Positions 1 through 9,480 of a stretch of DNA of 64,000 nt are shown piece after piece. A program made the position numbers and the translations under genes. The notes under the pieces were generated by a model. It was not told the origin of the DNA. It was given only the letters and a program-made list of their open reading frames with translations, and made no database searches. Source of the stretch: Alphaproteobacteria bacterium Ga0077535. GTDB lineage: Bacteria; Pseudomonadota; Alphaproteobacteria; Caulobacterales; Aquidulcibacteraceae. Within the stretch, counting starts at the first letter, position 1; every line of letters begins with the position of its first letter. The DNA is taken from contig LNEK01000020.1 in NCBI GenBank assembly GCA_001464425.1, forward strand, positions 310,001-374,000, read 5' to 3'.

Positions 1-2
1 TC

Positions 3-638
3 GTATCGGCGTCTGCTGAGCAAGAATTGACCGTTGGTGTCGAGCGAAACGGAGGCGCGTTGACGTTGACCGTCACGCCCCGCCGCGCCCCCGCCGCCAC
101 GGCCGACGGCCCGCGCGCAGGTCAAGGCATTCTCGGTGTCCAAGGTCCGCTCGTATTGCCGACTGAGCGGCAGTTTGAGCGTTACGGTGTTGTCGATGCG
201 ATTGGTGTCGGCGCACGCAATACATGGGGCATTGTTGACCAGACGGCGGCGTATATTGGCGCGATCTTTGCCGGGCGGGAGTCCGGCGATCAGATCGCCG
301 GACCGCTGGGCATCGTCAACGTATCCGGTCAGGTCGCTTCTTCGGCGCTGAGTGGCCCAGACGAATCTTTCTTCGGGAAGCTCGGCACGCTTGCTCTGGC
401 GCTGCTTGGTCTTGCCGCGGTGCTTTCCGTGGCGGTTGGCATCGTCAATTTGCTGCCAATTCCGATCTTGGATGGAGGCCATCTGCTGTTTTACGGGATC
501 GAAGCGGTGCGCGGCGGGCGGCCGCTGCCGGCTTCGGCACAGGAGTGGGCCTATCGTGCTGGATTCGCCGTCATGGCGAGTCTGTTTCTATTCGCGACCT
601 GGAACGACATCACGAGGCTCTTTCCGGGTGCTCAGTAA
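3..638 (+). CDS. rseP: RseP site-2 zinc protease (C-terminal part)
   Basis: C-terminal part of the RseP/RasP intramembrane metalloprotease, which cuts membrane-bound anti-sigma factors and leftover signal peptides in the inner membrane. The frame is open to the left edge, so the HExxH active-site helix lies outside the window. What is visible is the end of a PDZ domain, the GPLGIV segment, a membrane segment near positions 385-450, and the conserved NLLPIPILDGGH motif (about 449-484) whose Asp is the third zinc ligand of the M50 family. A last membrane helix lies near 555-600. It precedes bamA, the usual alphaproteobacterial order. The identification is firm; the protein is partial only because the window cuts it. 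Confidence 0.93.
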   Translation, partial: VSASAEQELTVGVERNGGALTLTVTPRRAPAATADGPRAGQGILGVQGPLVLPTERQFERYGVVDAIGVGARNTWGIVDQTAAYIGAIFAGRESGDQIAGPLGIVNVSGQVASSALSGPDESFFGKLGTLALALLGLAAVLSVAVGIVNLLPIPILDGGHLLFYGIEAVRGGRPLPASAQEWAYRAGFAVMASLFLFATWNDITRLFPGAQ

Positions 639-719
639 CAGCGCCTCGTCCTTGTCTTTCCAGACGGGATGGGGTCTTACAAACACGGCGCTGGGGAGCG
701 CCGGGACGTCGAGGGCTTG

Positions 720-3200
720 ATGAAGCTGGATCTGCGGGATGTCGTGCTCGGCGCGGCTTATGGCGTCGCTACAGTGGGGGCCAGCGTTGGCGCACTGGTG
801 GCGACGGCGTCTGACGCGTACGCACAAGAGGGGCAACGTGCGCCGGCCGCTGCGGCCCAGGCGCCGGCGGTGCAGCAATCCGGCGTCGCTATTCGGCGGG
901 TTGTGGTCGAAGGCAACCAACGGATCGAAGCGGCGACGATCACGTCGTACCTTCTGGTCCGCCCAGGCGATACGTTCGATCCAGAGCGGATCGACTTGTC
1001 CCTGAAGACGCTGTTCGCAACCGGCTTGTTCGCTGACGTTCAGATCGAGCAGCGCGGCGGCGATTTGATCGTCGCCGTGATCGAAAACCCTGTGATCAAC
1101 CGCGTCATCTTCGAAGGCCTCGACACGCTCGACGAGGAAGATCTCGAAGATGAAGTGCAGGCGCGTCCGCGCTCGGTCTTCACGCCAGCGCGTGCGCAGG
1201 CTGATGTTCAGCGCATCATCGAAGTCTATCGCCGCTCAGGCCGCTTTGCGGCCCAGGTTACGCCGCAGGTGCGTGAGCTTGATCAGAACCGCGTCGATCT
1301 GATTTTCGAAGTTGATGAGGGCCCGGTGACGGGCGTCCGCGATATCAACTTTATCGGCAACGAAGTGTACTCGGATCGCCGCTTGCGCGATTCGATCGTG
1401 ACCACCCGGTCCAGCTGGTGGAATCTCTTCCAGTCGAACGACAACTACGATCCGGATCGTCTCGAGTACGATCGTGAGCAACTCCGCCAGTATTACAACA
1501 ACCGTGGCTATGCTGACTTCCGGGTTGTTTCCGCGGTGGCTGAACTGACGCCGGATCAGCGCAACTTCTTCATCACGTTCACCGTCGATGAAGGCATCCG
1601 TTATGAATTCGGCGAGATACGCGTCCAAACGCAGCTGAACAGGCTGCCAGAGAGCCTGCTGCGGTCGGCCATCCCGATCCGCACCGGCGAAGTTTTCCGC
1701 GGCGAACTCATTGAAGACGCCATCGACTCCATGACGTACGTCGCGGGCACGGTGGGATACGCCAACGTAGACATTACGCCGGTGGTCGAGCGCGATCGTG
1801 AAAACCGCGTCGTCAATATCACTTTTGAAGTCAACGAAGGCCCGCGTGTATTCATCGAACGCGTCGATATCGTCGGTAACACCCGCACGATTGACCGCGT
1901 GATCCGTCGCGAGATGCGCGTGAACGAAGGCGACGCCTTTAACCGCATTTTGCTGGATCGTTCGCGTCAGCGAATTCAATCGCTCGGCCTGTTCAGCGAC
2001 GTGACGGTGGAAGACGCCGACGGGTCTCAACCGGACCGCGCGGTCGTCACGGTGACCGTGGAAGAACAATCCACCGGTGAGTTGGCGTTTGCTGCGGGTT
2101 ATTCTTCGACCGAAGCATTCTTGTTCGACGTGTCGGTTACGGAGCGTAACCTGCGAGGTCGCGGTCAGTTTTTGCGTCTGCGCGCGTCATCGAGCCGTCA
2201 GCGCCAGCAAGTGGACCTCCGCTTTACGGAGCCGCGCTTCTTGGGCCGTGAGCTCTCCGCCGGTTTCGATCTTTATTCGCTGCGAACCGATTTCCTCGAT
2301 CAGTCTTCGTTCGAAAACCAATCGACCGGCATCGGCCTGCGCGCTGGTTTCCCGGTTTCCGACCGCACCAGTCTGGGCCTCACGTATTCGCTGATCCAGG
2401 ATGACACCGAGGTCGCGGACGTACTCGTCGATCATGACAACGATACCACAACGGCCGCGATTGATCAGTGCGATCCAGCCTTCAGCGGGCGCACGTTCTT
2501 GTGCGACCAGGAAGGCTCGTTCTTGACGTCTGTGTTGGGCTTCACGGTGAACTGGGATCGTCGCAACGAGGCGGTTCGTGCAACGCGCGGGTTCGATTTG
2601 CAGTTTAGCCAGGACGTCGCCGGGCTTGGCGGCGAAGTGAACTATCTGCGCACCGAGCTAGAGGGCGGCGTCTATTACGGTCTCCCGTATGGGTTCCGTG
2701 CAATGTTCCGTGGTTCCGCTGGCTATATCGCCGGCTGGGGCGGCGATGATGTCCGCATCAATGACCGCTTCTTCAAAGGCGGCTCGTCTTTCCGTGGCTT
2801 CGACGTCGCCGGCATTGGCCCGCGTCAGGTCGTCGTCAACGCAACGACGGGCGAGATCGAGGTGGACGGCGATTCCATTGGCGGCAACGCTTATGCAATC
2901 GGCACGATCCAACTCGACGTGCCGCTGCCGTTGCCTGAGTCATTCTCGCTGGGTAGCGCACTATTCGTAGACTTTGGCACGTTGGGCATCGTCGACTCGG
3001 CGAGCCGGCAGTCTGTGCCAATCGATGTTGACTCCAATCTCATCGTTGAGGACGAGTTGAGCTTGAGAGTGGCGGCTGGGGTGTCTGTGTTCTGGGATTC
3101 GCCGTTCGGCCCAGTGCAATTCGATTTCGCACAACCTCTGCAATATGAGGATTACGATCGGCGCGAAGAGTTCAGGTTTTCGACCCGGACCAGTTTCTGA
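720..3200 (+). CDS. bamA: Outer membrane assembly factor BamA
   Basis: Core of the BAM complex, which inserts beta-barrel proteins into the outer membrane. The product is 826 aa: a signal peptide (about residues 1-34, ending ASDAYA), five POTRA domains (about 40-400) and a C-terminal 16-strand barrel. Visible signatures are the loop-6 FRGF motif (GSSFRGFDV) and the terminal Phe typical of outer-membrane barrels. I chose the ATG at 720 because it begins directly at a signal peptide and has GAGG just upstream; the same frame is open from 669, but that extension is charged and not signal-like. It lies between rseP and the ompH chaperone gene, whose product delivers BAM substrates. Confidence 0.96.
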   Translation: MKLDLRDVVLGAAYGVATVGASVGALVATASDAYAQEGQRAPAAAAQAPAVQQSGVAIRRVVVEGNQRIEAATITSYLLVRPGDTFDPERIDLSLKTLFATGLFADVQIEQRGGDLIVAVIENPVINRVIFEGLDTLDEEDLEDEVQARPRSVFTPARAQADVQRIIEVYRRSGRFAAQVTPQVRELDQNRVDLIFEVDEGPVTGVRDINFIGNEVYSDRRLRDSIVTTRSSWWNLFQSNDNYDPDRLEYDREQLRQYYNNRGYADFRVVSAVAELTPDQRNFFITFTVDEGIRYEFGEIRVQTQLNRLPESLLRSAIPIRTGEVFRGELIEDAIDSMTYVAGTVGYANVDITPVVERDRENRVVNITFEVNEGPRVFIERVDIVGNTRTIDRVIRREMRVNEGDAFNRILLDRSRQRIQSLGLFSDVTVEDADGSQPDRAVVTVTVEEQSTGELAFAAGYSSTEAFLFDVSVTERNLRGRGQFLRLRASSSRQRQQVDLRFTEPRFLGRELSAGFDLYSLRTDFLDQSSFENQSTGIGLRAGFPVSDRTSLGLTYSLIQDDTEVADVLVDHDNDTTTAAIDQCDPAFSGRTFLCDQEGSFLTSVLGFTVNWDRRNEAVRATRGFDLQFSQDVAGLGGEVNYLRTELEGGVYYGLPYGFRAMFRGSAGYIAGWGGDDVRINDRFFKGGSSFRGFDVAGIGPRQVVVNATTGEIEVDGDSIGGNAYAIGTIQLDVPLPLPESFSLGSALFVDFGTLGIVDSASRQSVPIDVDSNLIVEDELSLRVAAGVSVFWDSPFGPVQFDFAQPLQYEDYDRREEFRFSTRTSF

Positions 3201-3214
3201 GGAGAAGGCGCATT

Positions 3215-3853
3215 ATGCGTTTGCTTAGCATTTTTTCCGCTGCCGCTATCGCGGTTGCGGCCATCGCAGCCACGTCTGATGCATCCGCGCAGCGGAACCG
3301 CAACAATGGCCAAGCGACCACGTCGGTTGTCATCAACTATCAACGCGTCTTGGCGGAATCCGCTCTCGGCCGCGACCTGCAGGCCAAATTGCAGACCGTT
3401 CGTCAGCAGATCAGCGCCGAAGTGCAGGGCCTCGCGCCCGAGCAACAAAGCATCGAGCAAGAGGCGCAGCGCCTCGCAGCCTCGACGCGTAACCAATCGA
3501 CCGAGCAATTGCGGAACAACCCGCAAGTGCAGGCGCTCGCGCAACGCCAGCAACAATTGCAAGCTCGCGTCGCTGGGCTGCAAGGCGATATGGAGTGCAC
3601 ACAGATCCTCTCACGTCTTGACGTGAACCGTCTGGTTGAACCCGTGGTGCGCTCCGTCATGCAATCGCGCGGCGCCGGCATCGTCATCGACTCATCGAAC
3701 GTCAGCGTTTCGGCGCCGGAGTTCGATATCACGGCGACCGTCATTCAGCAGCTCGACGCCAACCAAGCAACGCGCGCGACCAACGTGACGCGCCGTCCGG
3801 TTGCCGAATGCCAGGCCCAAGGCCAGCAAGCGGCTGCGCCGGCCGGTCAATAG
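3215..3853 (+). CDS. OmpH/Skp-family periplasmic chaperone
   Basis: Predicted periplasmic chaperone of the OmpH (Skp) family, which holds unfolded outer-membrane proteins on the way to BAM. The product is 212 aa with a clear signal peptide (residues 1-26, cut after DASA). A Gln-rich, coiled-coil-prone helical stretch follows (about 50-125), then the conserved tail with VIDSSNVSVSAPEFDIT. The C-terminus is rich in Gln and Ala. It starts 14 nt after bamA behind a GGAG ribosome site (GAGGAGAAGG at about 3199-3208), so it should be co-transcribed. Skp proteins are usually nearer 160-200 aa; the extra length is the low-complexity C-terminal tail. Confidence 0.88.
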   Translation: MRLLSIFSAAAIAVAAIAATSDASAQRNRNNGQATTSVVINYQRVLAESALGRDLQAKLQTVRQQISAEVQGLAPEQQSIEQEAQRLAASTRNQSTEQLRNNPQVQALAQRQQQLQARVAGLQGDMECTQILSRLDVNRLVEPVVRSVMQSRGAGIVIDSSNVSVSAPEFDITATVIQQLDANQATRATNVTRRPVAECQAQGQQAAAPAGQ

Positions 3854-3900
3854 GCGGCACGGCGTGACTTTGGGCTTCGGCGGCGCCAAATAGTCGGCGC

Positions 3901-4908
3901 ATGATCGATCCCCGCTTCTACGAGGCGCTCGGACCGGTAACGGTCCGGGCGCTTGCGCCTTCTGGCGAGATTGGCGGCGACGCTGATCGCCCCGTTTCCG
4001 GTGTCGCTAGCGCTGACCGCGCTGGCCCCGGTGACCTCTGTTATTATGAGCCCAAGAGCAAAGGCGCAGTCGCGTTAGCTACGTCGCCTGCCGCGTGCGT
4101 CATTGCGCCGGCCCTGGCGCACCTAGCCCCGAATGCAGCCGCTCTCATTCTCGCAGAACGGCCGCGCGCACTCTTTGCGAGGCTGGTTCCGCTCCTCATT
4201 CGTCCACGTGCGGTCGATGGCGACAGCGCGATCGATCCAGCAGCGCGGCTTGAGGACAATGTGCGCATCGCACCCGGCGCCGTTATAGGCGCCGGCGCGC
4301 AGATTGGCGCCAATTCCTTTATCGGTCCGAACGCGGTGATCGGCCCTGGGGTGACTATTGGGCGGCGCGCTCGCATAGGCGCCGGTGTCTGCATTTCTTT
4401 TGCGCTTATCGGCGATGACGCGAACATACTTGCGGGCGCTGTGATCGGTGAGCAGGGTTTCGGCGTTGCGGGCGACGCCTCTGGTCCAGTCGACGTCCCT
4501 CACTTGGGGCGCGTGATCATTCAGGACCGCGTCACGATAGGCGCAAATTCGTGTATCGACCGCGGCGTGTTCGATGACACCACCATCGCCGAGGACGTGA
4601 AGATCGATAATCTCTGCCATATCGCGCACAATTGCAGCATCGGCCGCGGAGCGTTGATCGCCGCGTTTGCCGGCATTTCTGGCTCAACCATTGTGGGCGA
4701 TGGCGTGACCATGGGTGGCCGTGTTGGCATTGCCGACCATCGCAAGATCGGCAAGGGCGCTACGATTGCGGGCGGCGCTGCAGTGTTTCAAGACGTGCCG
4801 GCGGGCGAGGTGTGGAGCGGGTATCCAGCCAAGCCGCTGCGCAAGTGGCTGCGTGAGGCAGCATGGCTGAGCCGCAGAGCGGCAGGGGCGCGCGATGAAG
4901 GCAAATGA
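3901..4908 (+). CDS. lpxD: UDP-3-O-(3-hydroxyacyl)glucosamine N-acyltransferase LpxD
   Basis: Third step of lipid A synthesis: transfers a 3-hydroxyacyl chain from ACP to the 2-amino group of UDP-3-O-acylglucosamine in the cytoplasm. The product is 335 aa. An N-terminal uridine-binding domain (about 1-100) is followed by a left-handed beta helix of hexapeptide repeats (about 105-290; many I-G-x-x-x-x units such as [13 protein letters not shown]). The HNCSIG segment holds the expected catalytic His. The 3' end overlaps fabZ by 14 nt, so translation is probably coupled. Confidence 0.95.
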   Translation: MIDPRFYEALGPVTVRALAPSGEIGGDADRPVSGVASADRAGPGDLCYYEPKSKGAVALATSPAACVIAPALAHLAPNAAALILAERPRALFARLVPLLIRPRAVDGDSAIDPAARLEDNVRIAPGAVIGAGAQIGANSFIGPNAVIGPGVTIGRRARIGAGVCISFALIGDDANILAGAVIGEQGFGVAGDASGPVDVPHLGRVIIQDRVTIGANSCIDRGVFDDTTIAEDVKIDNLCHIAHNCSIGRGALIAAFAGISGSTIVGDGVTMGGRVGIADHRKIGKGATIAGGAAVFQDVPAGEVWSGYPAKPLRKWLREAAWLSRRAAGARDEGK

Positions 4909-5389
4909 TCTGACCGAGCAGCAAAAGACGACCGATGACGTCATCGAGATCGGCGAAATCCTGCGGCGTCTGCCGCATCGATATCCCTTTCTGCTGATTG
5001 ATCGGGCCATCGACTACATCCCGAATAAATCCATTCGCGGAATCAAGAACGTCACCATCAACGAGCCCTTCTTTCCGGGACACTTTCCGGGAGCCCCGGT
5101 GATGCCGGGCGTGCTGCAGATTGAGGCGTTGGCGCAAACTGGCGCCGTACTGATGTCGAAGACGTTGAACGCCGACATCACCAAGCACCTTATCCTTTTC
5201 ATGTCCGTCGAAAGCGCGCGGTTCAAAAAGCCGGTGATGCCAGGCGATACTATGGAGATGTTCGTCGAGGTGCTCTTTCAGCGCCGCAACATCTTCAAGT
5301 TTCGCGGCCGTGTTGAAGTGCGCGGCGAACTCGCGACCGATTGCGAGTTCGCAGCGATGAAGGCGGACCGCCCGCAGGATTCGCTATGA
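4895..5389 (+). CDS. fabZ: 3-hydroxyacyl-ACP dehydratase FabZ
   Basis: Dehydrates beta-hydroxyacyl-ACP in type II fatty acid synthesis and competes with LpxA/LpxD for the same substrate, which explains its place among lpx genes. The product is 164 aa, a single hot-dog fold. The catalytic His63 lies in PFFPGHFPG and Glu77 in LQIEALAQ. The first 14 or so residues are a variable N-terminal extension. An AGGGG ribosome site precedes the ATG, which lies inside the end of lpxD. The stop overlaps the lpxA start (ATGA). Confidence 0.96.
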   Translation: MKANDLTEQQKTTDDVIEIGEILRRLPHRYPFLLIDRAIDYIPNKSIRGIKNVTINEPFFPGHFPGAPVMPGVLQIEALAQTGAVLMSKTLNADITKHLILFMSVESARFKKPVMPGDTMEMFVEVLFQRRNIFKFRGRVEVRGELATDCEFAAMKADRPQDSL

Positions 5390-6177
5390 GCGCAAAAATT
5401 CATCCCACGGCTGTCGTTGATGACAGCATTGAGTGCGGCCCTGGCGTTGAAATCGGACCTGGCTGTGTCATCGGGCCGAATGTGAAGCTTGGCGATGGCA
5501 CCAAGCTGATCGCTCATGTGTTCATCGAGAGCCACACGGAGCTTGGAAAGAACAACACCGTCTTTCCGTTCGTAGGGCTCGGCGGCGCCCCGCAAGATCT
5601 ATCGTACAGAGGCGAACCGACGCGGCTCGTGATTGGCGACAACAACGTGATCCGCGAACACGCCACTCTGCATCGCGGCACCGCCCGCGGCCGCTCGGTG
5701 ACGACGATCGGCAACGATTGCTTGATCATGGGCAATTGCCACGTCGCGCACGATTGTGATGTCGGCAATAACGTCATCATGGCGCAGACCGCGACGATCG
5801 GTGGCCATGTCCAGGTGGGCGACTTTGCGTTTCTTGGCGGCCTCTCTGGTGTGCACCAGCATGGGCGTGTCGGCCGGTTCTCATTCGTGGGTGCTTCCGC
5901 GTTGATGACGACCGACCTCATTCCCTTTGGCTCAGCAATCGGCAATCACGCGCATCTAGGTGGGCTAAACGTTGTCGGGCTCAAACGGCGCGGTTTCACG
6001 CGTGATCAAATTCACGATTTGCGCGCGGCCTATCGTCTTCTGTTCGCAGAAGAAGGCACCTTCCAGGAGCGGATTGAGGATTGCGTTGAAGCATACTCGG
6101 GCAATCCGCATGTTATGGAGATCGTAAGCTTCATTCGGGCTGATGCGGCTCGTCCGCTTTGTATGCCGCGGGATTGA
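5386..6177 (+). CDS. lpxA: UDP-N-acetylglucosamine O-acyltransferase LpxA
   Basis: First committed step of lipid A synthesis: 3-O-acylation of UDP-GlcNAc from hydroxyacyl-ACP. The product is 263 aa, the usual family length: a trimeric left-handed beta helix of hexapeptide repeats (about 1-190) and a C-terminal helical domain. The active-site His sits in the NCHVAHDCDVG segment. The ATG at 5386 overlaps the fabZ stop as ATGA and starts at [11 protein letters not shown], the canonical LpxA N-terminus. A 15-residue upstream extension of the same frame (to 5341) lies inside fabZ and is unlikely to be used. Confidence 0.95.
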   Translation: MSAKIHPTAVVDDSIECGPGVEIGPGCVIGPNVKLGDGTKLIAHVFIESHTELGKNNTVFPFVGLGGAPQDLSYRGEPTRLVIGDNNVIREHATLHRGTARGRSVTTIGNDCLIMGNCHVAHDCDVGNNVIMAQTATIGGHVQVGDFAFLGGLSGVHQHGRVGRFSFVGASALMTTDLIPFGSAIGNHAHLGGLNVVGLKRRGFTRDQIHDLRAAYRLLFAEEGTFQERIEDCVEAYSGNPHVMEIVSFIRADAARPLCMPRD

Positions 6178-6178
6178 T

Positions 6179-7036
6179 ATGGCGAGCTGGCTCAAGCTCG
6201 GTGTGATCGCGGGTGGGGGCGAACTGCCTGTCGTGCTTGCCGAACACTTGGCGGCGAGCGCGCAACCCTATTTCGTGGCGCGCATTACCCCGATGGCCGA
6301 CAGCGCGCTTGAGGGCCATCCCGGCGCCGGTCATGGACTGGGCGCGATGGGCGCGCGCATGCAAGCGATGCGCGAAGCTGGCTGTGATGCCGTGGTGCTG
6401 ATCGGGCAAGTGGCGCGGCCAGACATCGCAACGCTTGAGTTCGATGACGCGGCGCGCGCTATGCTGCCCGCTCTCCTCGCGGCAATGCCTCAAGGCGACG
6501 ATGCTTTGCTTCGCGCCGTTTTGGCCGAACATGAACGCGCTGGTTTCCGCGTTATCGGTGTCGAAGAAGCGATGGTCGATTTGCTTGCGCCAGCGGGCGC
6601 ATGGGGTGAGGTCATGCCAACCCCGGCCTTGATCAAAGATATTGCGAAGGCCGCGAAGGTCGCCGCTGTGAGTGGCGCGTTCGACATAGGCCAAGGCGTT
6701 GTCGTTTGCGATGGCTTGGTGCTCGCAGTCGAAGCGCAGGAGGGAACAGATGCGATGCTCCGTCGCGTCGGCGAGTTACCCCAGCCTGTGCGTGGCACAC
6801 CCGCGCATCGCCGCGGGGTTCTAGTGAAGCGTCCAAAACCCATTCAGGAGCGGCGCGTCGATCTGCCAACGGTCGGCGTGCGCACGATTGAGACGGCGGC
6901 TGCCGCGGGTCTTGCCGGTGTCGCAGTCGAGGCGCGTGGCGCATTGACTGTGCGGCGCGACGCCATCGTGGCTGCTGCAAACGCGGCCGGAATGTTCGTC
7001 TACGGATTCACCCCCGAAGAAGTTGGCGAGATTTGA
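6179..7036 (+). CDS. lpxI: UDP-2,3-diacylglucosamine pyrophosphatase LpxI
   Basis: Hydrolyses UDP-2,3-diacylglucosamine to lipid X plus UMP. LpxI is the alphaproteobacterial replacement of LpxH. The product is 285 aa. The N-terminal domain begins with LGVIAGGGELPV, a typical LpxI start. The C-terminal domain carries VCDGLVLAVEAQEGTDAML and the KRPKPIQERRVDLPTVG segment, where the metal-binding and catalytic residues lie in characterised LpxI. The start is taken at the ATG one base after the lpxA stop. The stop overlaps the TTG start of lpxB (TTGA), indicating translational coupling. Confidence 0.93.
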   Translation: MASWLKLGVIAGGGELPVVLAEHLAASAQPYFVARITPMADSALEGHPGAGHGLGAMGARMQAMREAGCDAVVLIGQVARPDIATLEFDDAARAMLPALLAAMPQGDDALLRAVLAEHERAGFRVIGVEEAMVDLLAPAGAWGEVMPTPALIKDIAKAAKVAAVSGAFDIGQGVVVCDGLVLAVEAQEGTDAMLRRVGELPQPVRGTPAHRRGVLVKRPKPIQERRVDLPTVGVRTIETAAAAGLAGVAVEARGALTVRRDAIVAAANAAGMFVYGFTPEEVGEI

Positions 7037-8190
7037 GCGCGCGCATTTTCTTGGTCGTGGCGGAAGCGTCGGGTGACGCACTCGGCGCCGATCTCGCGCG
7101 TGCGCTGAAGGCTCGTGATGGCGCTATTGAGCTTTCCGGAGTGGGCGGTGCGCAGATGGCGGCCGAGGGCGTTCCGAGTCAGGCTGATATTTCCGGGCTC
7201 GCGGTGCTTGGGTTTGTTGACGGGTTGCTGGCGTACGCGCGTGTCAAACGCGCGGTCGCGGCGACGGTGGAGGCAATTCTTAAAGCTAAGCCGGACGTCG
7301 TCGTGCTGATCGATTCCTGGGGCTTCACGCTACGTGTGGCTCAAGGCGTACGCGCCGCTGCGCCTGACATAAAACTCGTGAAGTACATCGGACCGCAAGT
7401 TTGGGCGACGCGGCCCGGGCGCGCGAAGACGCTTGCGGCAGCTGTCGATCACTTGATCTGCATCCACGATTTCGAAACGCCGTTCTACGAACCGTATGGA
7501 TTGGCGTGCACTGTGTGCGGTCATCCCGCTCTTGGCCGTTTCACGCCCGGTGACGGTGCGGCGCTGCGTGCACGACAAGGTTTCACGCCGACCGAGAAGA
7601 TCATCTTGGTGCTGCCGGGCAGCCGTACTGCAGAAATTCGCCGTATCGGGCCAATCTTGTGGCAGGCCGCGGAATTGCTGGATCGTGACAGGGATGTCCG
7701 CATCATTGTCGTCGCCGCCGGTAGTGTGGCCAAGCAAGTTACCGCGCAGGCGCCGGCGGCAGTACGCATCCTGGATGAGCATGAGAAGGAAGACGCGTTC
7801 GCGGCAGCTACCGTTGCGCTCGCTGCTTCTGGCACCGTGACAACCGAGGTTGCGCTGCAAGGCACGCCGCTTGTGATCGGCTACAAGCTCGGCTGGATCA
7901 CTTGGGCAATCGCGCGCGGACTCTTGTTCAAGGGGAAGTACGCCACGCTGATGAACGTCGCGGCCGATGCGGAAGTAGCGCCCGAATTCATCCAGACGCG
8001 ATTCACAGCCGAAAACGTAGCTGCTGCCGCGGCGCCCTTACTTGACGATGAAAGCGCACGCCAAGAGCAGGTGCGCCGTCAAGATGACGCGTTGGCGAAG
8101 ATGGGAAGAGGGGGCACGCCGGCGGCGGAGATTGCCGCCGACGCTGTGCTCGGTGTGCTTGCTCAGCCCCGCTTGCCGAGCGCGACGTAG
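7033..8190 (+). CDS. lpxB: Lipid-A-disaccharide synthase LpxB
   Basis: GT19-family glycosyltransferase that condenses UDP-2,3-diacylglucosamine with lipid X to form the lipid A disaccharide at the inner membrane. The product is 385 aa. It begins [19 protein letters not shown], the usual family start (VAGEASGD), and has [10 protein letters not shown] and [12 protein letters not shown], all diagnostic. The start codon is TTG at 7033, overlapping the lpxI stop. It is the last gene of the envelope operon; its last 28 nt overlap the end of the convergent citrate synthase gene. Confidence 0.95.
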   Translation: MSARIFLVVAEASGDALGADLARALKARDGAIELSGVGGAQMAAEGVPSQADISGLAVLGFVDGLLAYARVKRAVAATVEAILKAKPDVVVLIDSWGFTLRVAQGVRAAAPDIKLVKYIGPQVWATRPGRAKTLAAAVDHLICIHDFETPFYEPYGLACTVCGHPALGRFTPGDGAALRARQGFTPTEKIILVLPGSRTAEIRRIGPILWQAAELLDRDRDVRIIVVAAGSVAKQVTAQAPAAVRILDEHEKEDAFAAATVALAASGTVTTEVALQGTPLVIGYKLGWITWAIARGLLFKGKYATLMNVAADAEVAPEFIQTRFTAENVAAAAAPLLDDESARQEQVRRQDDALAKMGRGGTPAAEIAADAVLGVLAQPRLPSAT

Positions 8191-9470
8191 TCACGCTGCG
8201 GCGCGCCCGTATAGACTTGGCGCGGACGGCCAATCTTCTGGCTCGAATCTTCCATCATCTCGGTCCACTGCGCGATCCAGCCGACAGTGCGCGCCACCGC
8301 GAACAGCACCGTGAACATTGAGGTCGGGAAGCCCATCGCGCGCAGCGTTATGCCGGAATAGAAATCGATGTTCGGATAGAGTTTGCGCGAAATGAAGTAT
8401 TCGTCGCTCAGGGCGATCTTTTCAAGTTCCATCGCCACCTTGAGCGTCGGATTGTCCTCGGCGCCGACTTCCTTCAGGACTTGGTGGCAGAGCTTCTGCA
8501 TCGCCTTCGCGCGTGGGTCGTAGTTTTTGTAGACGCGGTGTCCGAAGCCCATCAGGCGGATATCGTCGTTCGGGTCTTTCACGCGGCGGATGAATTCCGG
8601 AATCTTATCGACCGTGCCGATCTGCTCGAGCATGTTCAGCGCCGCTTCGTTGGCGCCGCCGTGCGCCGGGCCCCAGAGGCAGGCGATACCGGAAGAAATA
8701 CATGCAAATGGGTTGGCGCCCGACGAGCCTGCGAGACGCACCGTTGAGGTGGAAGCGTTTTGCTCGTGATCCGCGTGAAGGATCATGAACACGTCCATGG
8801 CGCGCGCCAGCACCGGGTTGATCTTGTAGTCCTCGGCCGGCACGGCGAAGCATTGACGCAAAAAGTTCGACGAATAATCCAGTTCGTTGCGCGGGCTAAT
8901 GAACGGCTGGCCAATCGAGTACTTGAACGCGCGTGCCGCGATCGTCGGCATCTTCGCGATTAGGCGATGGCTTGCGATCGTGCGTTGCTGCGGGTCATTG
9001 ATGTCGGTGCTGTCGTGATAGAACGCGGCGAGCGCGCCGACTGTGCCGACCATGATCGCCATCGGATGCGCATCGCGGCGGAAGCCTTCAAAGAACCGGT
9101 CGAACTGCGCGTGCAGCATCGTGTGATATGTAATGTCTTTGTCGAAGCGCTCGAACTCAGCCTTGTTCGGCAGTTCGCCGTTGGCGAGCAGATAGCAGAC
9201 TTCCAGGAAGCTAGAATGTTCGGCTAGCTGGTCGATCGGATAGCCGCGATAAAGCAGGATGCCCTCATCGCCATCGATGTAGGTGATTTGGCTTTCGCAC
9301 GATCCCGTTGAGGTGAAGCCCGGATCGTAGGTGAAGACCTTGCCTTCGCCGTAGAGTTTGCGGATGTCGATCACATCTGGGCCAACGGTGCCGCCATACA
9401 CAGGCAGCTCAAGCTGCTTGTTGTTCACCGTGAGCGTGGCCGGTGCTTTTTTCGTGAGTTTGCTTTGCAT
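8163..9470 (-). CDS. gltA: Citrate synthase
   Basis: Condenses oxaloacetate and acetyl-CoA into citrate, the entry step of the TCA cycle. The product is 435 aa, the hexameric type II form of Gram-negative bacteria. Visible are the N-terminal beta domain ([20 protein letters not shown]), [12 protein letters not shown] with one active-site His, [15 protein letters not shown] with the second, and the Asp in NIDFYSG. The start is at MQSKLTKK, behind GAGGA in the tail of gltX; the frame runs further upstream but only over the gltX antisense. It follows gltX by 10 nt, so the two form an operon. Confidence 0.96.
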   Translation of the reverse strand: MQSKLTKKAPATLTVNNKQLELPVYGGTVGPDVIDIRKLYGEGKVFTYDPGFTSTGSCESQITYIDGDEGILLYRGYPIDQLAEHSSFLEVCYLLANGELPNKAEFERFDKDITYHTMLHAQFDRFFEGFRRDAHPMAIMVGTVGALAAFYHDSTDINDPQQRTIASHRLIAKMPTIAARAFKYSIGQPFISPRNELDYSSNFLRQCFAVPAEDYKINPVLARAMDVFMILHADHEQNASTSTVRLAGSSGANPFACISSGIACLWGPAHGGANEAALNMLEQIGTVDKIPEFIRRVKDPNDDIRLMGFGHRVYKNYDPRAKAMQKLCHQVLKEVGAEDNPTLKVAMELEKIALSDEYFISRKLYPNIDFYSGITLRAMGFPTSMFTVLFAVARTVGWIAQWTEMMEDSSQKIGRPRQVYTGAPQRDYVALGKRG

Positions 9471-9480
9471 GCCGTCGTCC

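Noticed and set aside
1236-2069. Long open frame on the - strand inside bamA
   Set aside because: It mirrors the codon structure of bamA, has no ribosome site and no recognisable domain; a GC-rich shadow.
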